A DNA stretch of 64,000 nt, from positions 65,957 through 129,956 of the forward strand of contig NW_025939426.1 of assembly GCF_000764305.2 (NCBI RefSeq), in the 5' to 3' direction. A program made the translations under genes and the position numbers. The notes beneath the pieces were generated by a model. The model saw only the letters and a list, made by a program, of their open reading frames with translations, did no database searches and was not told the DNA's origin. Below are positions 54,311 to 64,000 of this stretch, in pieces; within the stretch, counting starts at the first letter, position 1, and each line of letters starts with the position of its first letter. This DNA comes from Hyalella azteca. Taxonomy: Eukaryota > Arthropoda > Malacostraca > Amphipoda > Hyalellidae.

Positions 54311-57300
54311 CAGTTTTGCTGGTGTTGCCTCATTTTTGGGGTTAAAAATTATGCTTTACGCTTGTATGCTTTCACTTGTTCAATGATTGATGCTTGTTGC
54401 CTTTGATATTTCAATAACCACTTACCACGGCACAAATATTTTTCATTCAAAATATTATCCCAAAATCAATCTAGAATATTATCCAAATAATACCAGAATA
54501 TTATCCCAAAATCAATTTCAAAATCTAAATCAATTTAGTCAATAATTTCGGATGTTTAAACATAATTCCATTGTCCAATCACGCGCCAAATATCATGTGG
54601 AGGAATTTATATACCAAATAAATAAAAATAAGAGTATTGGGAAGAACTCCATCTGAACCGAGAGCTCCATGACAAGATCTTGAGCGATTCCTGGAGCCTA
54701 ATTTGAGGTTATTGTTCTGGTTAATTTATTCGCATTGGGCAATCGTATTGTTTGCGCTGAACGACGAAAACCCCACAAGGTTCAATTCACGGCAAAAAAT
54801 TGCACGCTGAAACTTAATTAAAAATCGATTGAAACAAAGCATATCCATGCATATTTTCTCGGACAATAATTTGAGTTCTAACTTTCACTACAAACTCCTC
54901 CGCAGAATTTGTACTCAAAAGTTAAGACAGTGAATTGGAACTGCAAAATGAAATTTAATAACAATAAATGAGGCACCAAGTATTCACTGTTGGGTTAAAT
55001 TCAAATACCCTGATGATGATAGCATCACTTTGCTTTTGAGTTGAGCGTGAAAAAAACTTTCGTTCTCTGAAAACTTATGGGGAAAACCTAACCCATTGCA
55101 AAGTAGTTGTGTCTGAAGATATATATACCGGTGAGTGAAGTAAAATAGCCAGGTATGAAAACTAGATAATAAATTTCTAGCTAACTCTTACATCTGATTT
55201 TATTTCATGGATAAATCCAATACATGAGATTAAACTAGATATTTCAAGCGAATTCAAATGCAAATGCTTAGAAATTTATGATTTAAGTAAAATTACTCAA
55301 AGATTTAGATATTATATACAACATAAGTGATCACAAAACAGTCTTGACCTCATATATCTGGGAATAAATATCTGAAATTTATTCTCACTTTCCAATCAGT
55401 AATTATAATGGTAATTTAGACGAGGATCACTTACTTCAGACAAGAATTGTGGCTCAGTCTGTTGAAATATGTTCGGACACCGGGACAATACGAGCGCAGA
55501 CATTTGAATTCTTATTGCAGTTATCATCTTTATAAGCACGGATGCCAACACTTTTTTATATCATAAAATGGATTCAAGATCTAAAAAATCCTGCTCCTAA
55601 ACTCACGAAAATATTGTAATATCAATTGCCAGATAATTTGGATCCACGGAAAAATAAGATATTTCAAGAAATATTTAAGCTTTGATTGTTGATATGTTTT
55701 GTGATACTTATCAGAAAAGAAATAGAGATTCATCATGATTGGAAAACCGAGAAAAATTGGAAGGCAAATTTGACATATTCAATGCTACCTATAACGATTT
55801 CCTCGTACCAAATCAAGTGATCATATAATCCTTATTTATAGATTCTCTGCAAAATTCAACCTCAACGTTCAAACTTTTCATACAACGAACAAGACAATTA
55901 TTTAGTATTAATTGGCTGCTATAATTATTTCAAGGATTTTAATTTACATTCCTCTGTTAAAGTTGCCTTTCAATATTAATGGAGACTTCCGATGCCGATT
56001 TCAAGGCTACATTAACCTCTTCCTGCACGATGAGTTCGTGAGAGAGACATGAAGCGATCACTCACAGAAATGAGTGATACTTTGTCTAAGTACATAGTGA
56101 AAATTTACAGACGCGGGAGCTTCTGATTTGGAGTACCAGAAGCTGGGGCGACTCTAAATTTGTTATAGGATAGCGATGTTTGGGGGTCACGTTTGACCCA
56201 GTTTGGCACGACCAGAGTTCTTATCGGTGCTATGTCTGCTCTCTGCATGTAAAAATGTGTGTCACTATTTGGACAAAGCTACCATTCACTTTTCTGAGTG
56301 AGAAATCAAGGAAATACCCGCGAGCGCTGCAGCGTGAATTTTTCACATACATTCGTACGTAAAATCACGAACGACGATTAATCATTCGTCCAAATCTTAT
56401 ATCAGTATAAGGATGTAGGAAACTTGTTATGGGCTGCTGAATCTTTTGGAGAATCCGAAATTTATGAAGCAACTGAAATGGAAATCTGATGATCATACGT
56501 TATGAAGTTAACTTAACGTTTATTGGCCTTCAATGATCCACCATGATTTTCGTTCGAGTTCAAGAACAAAGCTGAGATCGGAAATGCTTTATTGGTTGAT
56601 TTGATTGATGGACGAATTTTCGCTTGAGGGAGCAGTTGAAGAAGCGACGAGGAATTTTACTCGGGAAGAAGTGTTGAATACCTTCATTCAAATTTTTGAT
56701 TGAGTTCTTATTATGAAATTTGTTGGAATTTTCTTGAAATTGATTAATTATGAGTGATGTAATTATTAGGTGTAACGATGAGTAAGCTACCCTTGATGTG
56801 TAAGATGGTCGAACATTGCGTGTAAGCTATACCCGTGATGTGTAAGACTGATCGAACGACTGTTCATCTTCATGAATGGAACAGCTAGACAAAAAATAAG
56901 AACTTGAATGCAGGGAAATAATTTTTTTGCTTCCACTTTTTGTCTGCTGGGTCGTTCGCAGAAGATTGAGAATTTTTCAGTCTACATACAAGTAACATTT
57001 CCAACTTGCCGTTTTTTTGGATTTATGCTGCGTTATTTATTACCCGTTGAGAAGAAATAATATCTCCTAACTATAATTCGATTAATAGAAGATTCTTAAG
57101 ATTAATTATAATTGGTTAATTGTTACTTATGTTTTGATCACTGCAATGAAGAGGGAATACTTAACTTAAGCGCATCCCTGATAAAGCGACCGCTAGCTTG
57201 TTTCTAGAATGAGCTAGTCGAATCAGTAAATGGTTCATAGATCTGTCTTCTACTTATAAATTTATTTATTTCATGGACATCGCCTTTGGAAATCATGCCC

Positions 57301-60300
57301 ATGGTAACGAGGATTCTGTTTGTTCCTGGATTGTGTGCATAGTTTGGCTTTGTCATTTTGGGTGGAGATCGCTGAGAATAATCCAACCGCATACTCTGAT
57401 CTCGACCTTACAGCACTCACATTGTTTTAAACCATTAAGAGAATTTTGCTGGGGGAATCCATCAATAGACGTCGGTCAGTTTCTCCAAATGAAGTTCAAG
57501 GTAAACAATAAGGAAGTGGACGTGGCCAGTTCAGCACCGATCGGTTGGCTACTTTACAGTATTTCTCTTGCTTTGCGTGGTCCATTAAGTCGGTGAATAT
57601 TGTGAGATGAAAGGGGCCATGGACGCAGTCAATGCCCAACGTCTCACGTCTCGGGTTTTTTCTAAGTTTGACTGAAGTTGGTGCAGGAATCGTCGTACTT
57701 CGTCGACGATTTCTATTCCACTGTAAAATAGATTTATTCAGTCATTGCTGTGGCTGTAAAAAGTGGCTAATTAATTGGCCATACGGTTCCGTCTAGTCAA
57801 CGCAAAGTTTTTATTCTGTTTAACTGACGTGGTTAAGACATCTTCAAAGTTAAGCGAGTCAATTAATTACTACTATTCAGTAACGAATCTGAGAAAAAAC
57901 ATATAACGTGTCCCAATCATATTACAGAGTTAATAACTAATTTTTTGTCAATTTTAATGCAATTTCGACAAGTTTTAATTTCGGTGTTCTTGAAAAATTA
58001 TCGCGGTTCTTAATATTAAAACCCCTCTTGATTGCACATTTTCATTTTTTTTCGTTTTGTTTCATAGGATTCACTCTGCTGCATCAGTTAACGTTAATGT
58101 TGATTAACTAATTCTATGAATCTTTAAATGATTCATATGGAATTAAATTTAGATTTTCAATTCGAAATGCTGCATCCATTGAATTCAAAAGCTTTTCTTT
58201 GTCAGACCTGAATATACGCATGTATGATGACTGAAATTAAATAAAAGACTAAGAAATTTTTATCGTGGGAGGTTGAGATCCAAGACTCAGGACTTCAAAT
58301 CAAATTTGACACTAAATGGTGAAATGATAATCTCAGATCTAAGTAGAGGATTTATGCTTCGGAGCCACATTGTTCAATCAGTCACGACCCTGCAACCCCA
58401 ACAAATCAAAGCCAACTCAAACCATAAACCTATCGATGTCCAAGTCACTTATTACAAATCCCTCACGACGAGTGCACGATTTCTTCAGTTACCTAAAATA
58501 GTGCTCAATACTGAAGAATGGTAATTTTGTGTAGGCATATAGAGGGGCTCCGAGCTGAACCTGTCACGAACGATCCCATAACGTTTTTACTTTAGGTTAT
58601 CTTACGCAATCGGTCGTGTCAGACGGAAGTCGTGATGCCTGGACGCTGGTCAAAAAGTACTGACCCATCAGTTGCAGCATGGCTACTATGTCACTAGTTG
58701 TATGCATCAAAATATCCACGGATATGAATGAATAGATATGAATGACTGCAAAACATGAAAATTAGGGTAAATTGATAAGACGTTATCGTCGTAAATCCTT
58801 ACATTAATGATGCCCTAACGAACAGAAGGATCGTTGACCTTCGAACACATCCCGAACTATTAGCTCCTGCAGTTTAAACGTGAGACCATGACCGACATGT
58901 TACACAATTCACGTTCAGGTGTTCGCCAAAGATTTTTTAATCGGCGATCCCGATGATCATTGACATAATCACAGATCTAGACCATGACTCAGTGTTAGAG
59001 GCTTAATTTTAGCAGACTTTGTTACTTTTTCTGGCTTTTCGTTTATGCCGAGTTTTGCTTCGTTTCCAACTGTGTGCTAAATTTAGGGTGAGAAGATTCA
59101 TAGTTCTTTAATCTACAATGTATACTATTTGCGGCACTTATTCACGCTCATGAACTAGTATAGTGCATGCCTTTATCCGTAGCGTATAACTTTTAGCTCG
59201 ATAAAGATAACCGACCATTTTAAACGACTGAACTTTTTTTCAGTTAAATTTGTTGTAATGTGTAAAGCAATGCCACATTCTCCTCGAAGCTTTCACCCAG
59301 CCATCGGATAGAAGTCGTTCACCGATAATTTTTATGAAATGTTCTAAAATCAGACCCGTGTCTGGTGTTATTCCGTTTTTGGTGCAGGCGAATTCCCTTG
59401 TAAGATGTTATAGTAAGAGAAGGTGAGGACTCGCATGCTCCTCGGACGTTGTTATCCATCCGACACTTTCTCTCGGCTGGCGCTCAGGGACGCAAGAGAG
59501 CCCGCCACATGAAAAGCAAGTCACGTGAAGTATGCAAGTGCATTCCCTAAGAATTTTCTCGCGTTTTTGTTTGACAGCGGCGATAAAATATTATTTCGTT
59601 GTGGTTTTCATGTTCGAAAAAACGAAACGTGTCTTTTAACTGAAATTGTGTCGAAAGATAAAATTAATCTGAAAAAATATCCAAACTCTAATTTAAAAAT
59701 TTTTTGTTCGTGATATTTGATGGTAATTCGGTGTTTTTAATATTTTTGTTTCAATTGAATGTCAAGAAAGGCGGAAATTGTTTAACGTATGTAAGACAAG
59801 TTAACGAGTAAAAAAACACGAACAACAGCCGTGTCCTGGTATGGTTTGTATCTTAAATAAATCGAAAACACTCAAATAACCTGTAAGTTCTATAGTGAAA
59901 CCCAATAAAGTACGTAAAAAAGAAGTGAGTAAATTTTGGAAAACCCATGATTCAATGACCTGAGAAACCTCAACGAAACATTTATATGTCCTTGTACGAG
60001 TACAATCTAGGATGTTTCTGCCAAACACAATCAACAGATAATTTACATAAATTTTGTTCATCACTAGCGTGAGCGGAATGAAAGCTCCTTCAGGCAGAGG
60101 GTCGTCGCATGTTAGGAACGGAGAATACATCACACAAGAACTCAATTTGCACTGCATTTCCCTGTTCAAGGCGATAAATAATTTTTGTCATCACAATACA
60201 ATTGCTTCCAACTATAACGGCCGATAGAGAGAATGACGCTGCATCCTCGCTTTCAAAACCCAATCGAGAAGAAACGTCCTTGCCTTCCGTCATCTCCACC

Positions 60301-61760
60301 ATTATTGACACTTTTTAGTAGGAGACAAATGCTTCTTGTGTAACACTTCAATGTCAGTTGTTTAAATCCAGTGAGCTGGTTAACGAAGGGATTAGGCTGC
60401 GGCGACCATGCAGGGCAGGGCAAACTCTCACATGCATTACTTACTCGCGGTCACGCCTTAACACCCAGACCCTCATCAAGTGTTTCCAGAGCGTCAAGTA
60501 AATGTTTGCCGAGTCTTCGTACACAAGGGAATGGAAAGGCACAATTGCAAGCGAGCCAACATTCAGAATCGGATTATTGAAATAGATTATAATGTGCCAG
60601 AGAACACACATTGCTTTTTCTACTCCCAAACTCAATAATACGTATACTTTTAGTCCACTGAAAGAGTGATTATAACCGCAAGCAGAGAGAATTTCTTTTG
60701 AGTTTTTTTGCTTAATGGGAGGAAATTCATAGCAGAAACCTAAATAGCCGATAAGCATATTAAATTTTCTTGGCTTTGATATGGTTTGCTCAGACGGCAC
60801 TTGATGAAAATACCCTTACATGCATTAGGGCTATTTTGACGCGCATTTCAGCAGTAAACTTCAACTCACATGAAATGATTTTGCATGTCTATTGATATCC
60901 AAACCCAAACAAGAACTTACCAAGGGATCCCTTGTTGTCTTTTTCGACCTTTAGAATAACTTTTCCAGTGTGTGAATGCCCTTGATCGCCACCACGCTTA
61001 AATTGATTACGAGGTAAAGCTTTCGGGCATCGAAAGAAAGGCTTTCTTCTTGACGAGCTGCCAGATAAGGCCGTCGGCAGAGGACCAAACGTGCCACCTG
61101 CAACAAAGGGCGAGCGTCTCTTCGCCACAAAGACTTCGAACCTCAGGAGATCACAGCTGCTAGCTGGGATCTGATGTCTGTGAATCTGTGAAGCTTAATT
61201 CAAGTAAGTGGCTATAGCAGGAGTTACCTTCGATTATATGATTTATTTGATGTATTGAATAGTGAATTTGCTTTTAAAATCGGAGGCCTAAAATTATTTG
61301 CCTCTGTTGGGCGAAATTATTACCTATTTTGTATATTAAGTTTTACTAATTTTTGTATATTCACATTCACAAATAGAATTTCTGTCGCTTCAAAACCTAA
61401 GAGATGGAGCAATTGGACGCGATTGAAAATACTTTTGAAAATAATAGTTTTCTTTATGTGAACCAACCTTGAATCTTAGTATGTTTCTACACATTCAATA
61501 ATAGTTTAATTGGTTTAATTAGCATCTTTAATTCCACGTGTAAAAAATTAGTCTTTGCTGTTTATGGTCGGGCATTAAGCGAAGGTTATATTCGCCCACA
61601 GAAACGAGTTATTCTTTATGATAAAATGTCACTATTAATGAGGCAAACTAAATTTGTACCGCAAACATGGGTGACCCAGAAACATTTTCCTCAGATCAGG
61701 CTTACCTCAAGAGCAACCGAGAAGTCGATGAAGAGTTCTGTTGATGTTCTGCGCGATGGG
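54311..61760. other. Intergenic or upstream DNA, no gene supported
   Basis: AT-rich. Contains the small palindromic element at 56097-56165. Open frames at 57273-57596 (+), 58273-58524 (+), 59801-60311 (-) and 60889-61128 (-) show no domain, signal peptide or splice pattern that would support a gene. Confidence 0.4.
56097..56165 (-). mobile_element. Small palindromic element (copy 2 of 2)
   Basis: Reverse-complement match to 25923-25993: GTGAAAATTTACAGACGCGG, then AGCTTCTGATTTGGAGTACC and AGAAGCTGGGGCGACTCTAA. A handful of differences over about 70 bp. Confidence 0.7.
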
Positions 61761-62140
61761 AAATTAGAGTTCTCTTTATGCGGAGTAAATTGAAGTTCTC
61801 TGCATGAGAAGAGAATTAGAGTTCTCTGCATACGGCGAGAATAGGAGTTCCCTGCATGAAGAAAGAATTAGAGTTCTCTGCATGAGGAGAGAATTAGAGG
61901 TCATTGCAAGATGAGAGAATTAGAGTTCTCTGCACGAGGAGAGAATTGAAGTTCTATGCATGAGAAGAGAATTAGAGTTCTCTGTATGATAAGAGAATTT
62001 GAGTTGTCTGCATGAGTAAAGAATTAGAGTTCTCTGCATGAGGAGATAATTAGAGATGTATGAGAAGAGAATTAGAGTCTCTGCGTGAGGTGAGACTCAG
62101 AGTTCCCTGATCGCGGAAAGAATCGGAGTTCTTTGCTTGC
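61761..62140. repeat. About 29-bp minisatellite, about 13 units
   Basis: Units of GAATTAGAGTTCTCTGCATG plus AGGAGA or AAGAGA, with substitutions and a few length changes. Units decay toward both ends. No gene overlaps. Confidence 0.85.
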
Positions 62141-64000
62141 AAAAGCGCTCGATGCAAGCTTGTCCGCACAAAGAAGCTCCACAATATTTGGCACGCAGCC
62201 GAAAAGAGAAAGTTTATGCAAGGTCCTTGAATCCGCACTTCAAGTGTTGCTGTGGGTCTCAGCAAGTATCTGCTAATCGTTTATCACAATTTTACCGAGG
62301 AAGAAACTTAAGTGAAATTGGTTTGAAGTCTGTGCTGGTTAAATGATCATTATGTTGCTAGGAGCTTCTAAAAAAATGCGAAACAAATAACGAAAAAGAG
62401 AGATAGTTATTGGTCCAAAATATCAAAGTTCCCAAATTTCATATTAATATTACTGAACTTAAGATTGAACACATGTAAAAAATTTTGTTCCATGGATTCT
62501 TGCACCAATCAGTCCCGAAAAATTGACTGATATGTGGTTACCCTGCCGAACTCTTCACAGCGTTAATTTCCTCCTAATTCTCGGCAAGTTGAAACCAACG
62601 CAGCCGCTGGATGGCTTAAAAACTGCAATATTCCTCTCAAGTTCATATTTCAGAACGTAACGATATCATGGAAAAGTGACGACGTCACGAGACAGCCGTT
62701 AATGAGATACGTTTAACGCGGCATTTAAACGGCAACGACAACGACCTCGGCCCGCCATCATCTCGCGGTGAGGGAAGTACGGAGTTTTTATATCGCCTTG
62801 TAATCGATGAAGGAATTACGGTTGAGTAACCGACAAGCGATCTTGGGCTCCCTATGAAATTATTATGATGGAATGTCTTTTAAAGATCGCAAATGTGGGT
62901 AACTTGAAGACGATTGGCTCTATTGATGAACAAAATTTGGAAAAAAAATCAGGTGAAAGAAAAAGTTCTGTTCAATGAAAAAAATTTCGAGAGTATATCT
63001 TCAGGAGTGTAGCGGCGAACTAATTATGTTACTAATGATGGTTAATTACGATATAGTTCTTGGTTTCTTGGTCGCAGTGTAGAACTATTAAGCTATTAGA
63101 TGTGGGTAACCAACTACCGCAAGAATCTTGAAATCGAAGTGAACTCTGCTGAGCTTCTATAAAACGTTTATTAGCATTCCATTAAGCATTTAGACTTTAA
63201 GTCAAGGAAAACCGTCTCAAATGAGCCAATTAAATCACACGGCGTTATTCATTACTCTAACGCATTGACATTTTTAATTCTTAACAGCTGATCAACGAAT
63301 TTAAATTTAAACATGAATGAAAAAGTGAATAAAACGCCATGTAAATTCATCATTTATCATTGATGAATCATAGTTATAAAATGCAATATTTACTTTTTAT
63401 TGACGTTCGATGAATTTTGAAGTCGTTGGTGCAAAACGCCGCGAAAAACCCGAATTTCGATGCAAAATAATATCTGATTTATGCCAAGAATAATGCATCC
63501 TACAGAGCGGAACTAACGTAACAATCTCAGAAGAAGAGATTATCGAGCGTTATTCTCAGTCATTAATAATTCAGTCCCAAACATTGATAATCTAAGCGCG
63601 TATCGAACTGATTTCTGTTTATCATACTTGCTGAACGTTTTTGAATTTGAGTATAAATTCAGCAAAAAACCGGAGGACAAAGAGCATGATTTGAAATTAA
63701 TCTAAAAAGTTTGTTCGAAAAATATATTTACTTTAATTGTTACAATTTTTGCCTTCGGCAGTTAAAGAAAGCAAAACTTTCAGAAGGGGTTAGTCGATAA
63801 TTGCATACCATCACACATTTAATCGCATATGTAATCGGCATGACATAGCTGTTATCAGCAGGCATTATCGAGTCCAGTATGATATGGTGGAAGGCAGATA
63901 TTCCAGTCAGTGCGGTCTTGTAGTCGAAAAGTCGAAACGATCTTTGGCATCGACTTAGAAAGGGCGTGACTCGAGACAGTCCAGAAATTACTGATGAAGG
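62141..64000. other. Intergenic, no gene seen
   Basis: AT-rich DNA to the window end; no coding frame, repeat or RNA gene could be supported. Confidence 0.4.

Noticed and set aside
57204..57720. Possible decayed retrotransposon pol fragment on the minus strand
   Set aside because: Short stretches look faintly like polymerase-region protein, but no catalytic motif could be identified and frames are broken; a profile search would be needed.
60889..61128. 79-codon minus-strand frame rich in Lys/Arg/Gly
   Set aside because: No domain, start context or splice sites; could at most be part of an untranslated exon, with no evidence.
1..64000. CRISPR arrays, operons, ribosome binding sites
   Set aside because: The window is eukaryotic nuclear DNA with spliced genes; the tandem arrays have no spacer-repeat alternation.

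Overview
The window is AT-rich animal DNA with intron-split genes. It contains a six-cysteine chitin-binding (peritrophin-A) cuticle-type gene, so the source is almost certainly an arthropod. A crustacean is my guess from gene style and repeat content; no species-specific marker was seen. Two genes are clear, both on the minus strand. The rest is introns and intergenic DNA rich in small repeats.

Region 1 (about 4.9-19.5 kb): a complete KIF14-type kinesin gene. Twenty-two coding exons could be joined with GT..AG junctions and matching codon phases throughout. They give 1,786 codons plus a stop: a Ser/Thr/Pro-rich N-terminal extension, a kinesin motor with P-loop and both switch motifs, an FHA domain, coiled coils, and a long C-terminal tail ending in a basic Ser/Pro-rich segment. 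KIF14 proteins act in late mitosis and cytokinesis. Two introns start inside minisatellites whose units copy the neighbouring exon end and its 5' splice site.

Region 2 (about 19.5-32.4 kb): intergenic DNA with a cluster of mobile elements: a 231-bp fold-back element with a perfect 8-bp target duplication, several copies of a SINE that appears to carry two tRNA-like heads, and a 30-bp minisatellite interrupted by a small hairpin element.

Region 3 (about 32.4-49.2 kb, perhaps to 54.0 kb): a secreted chitin-binding protein gene. Its four coding exons, all in phase 0, encode a signal peptide, a His-rich exon, a long Pro/Thr/Ser-rich region with GF-P repeats, and one C-terminal CBM14 domain (719 aa). 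An 11.5-kb intron holds a 50-54-bp minisatellite dense in CACGTG E-boxes. A TATA/initiator pair with a following splice donor near 54.0 kb is a candidate promoter and untranslated first exon.

Region 4 (about 49-64 kb): mostly anonymous DNA. It holds two copies of a repeat family with a CCGT/CTGT core (a third lies at 48.4 kb), one of the two copies of a short terminal-inverted-repeat element, a tandem duplication, and a 29-bp minisatellite. One unassigned 118-codon ORF is at 49.96-50.31 kb. The two genes show no functional link: one is a cytoskeletal motor, the other an extracellular matrix protein.
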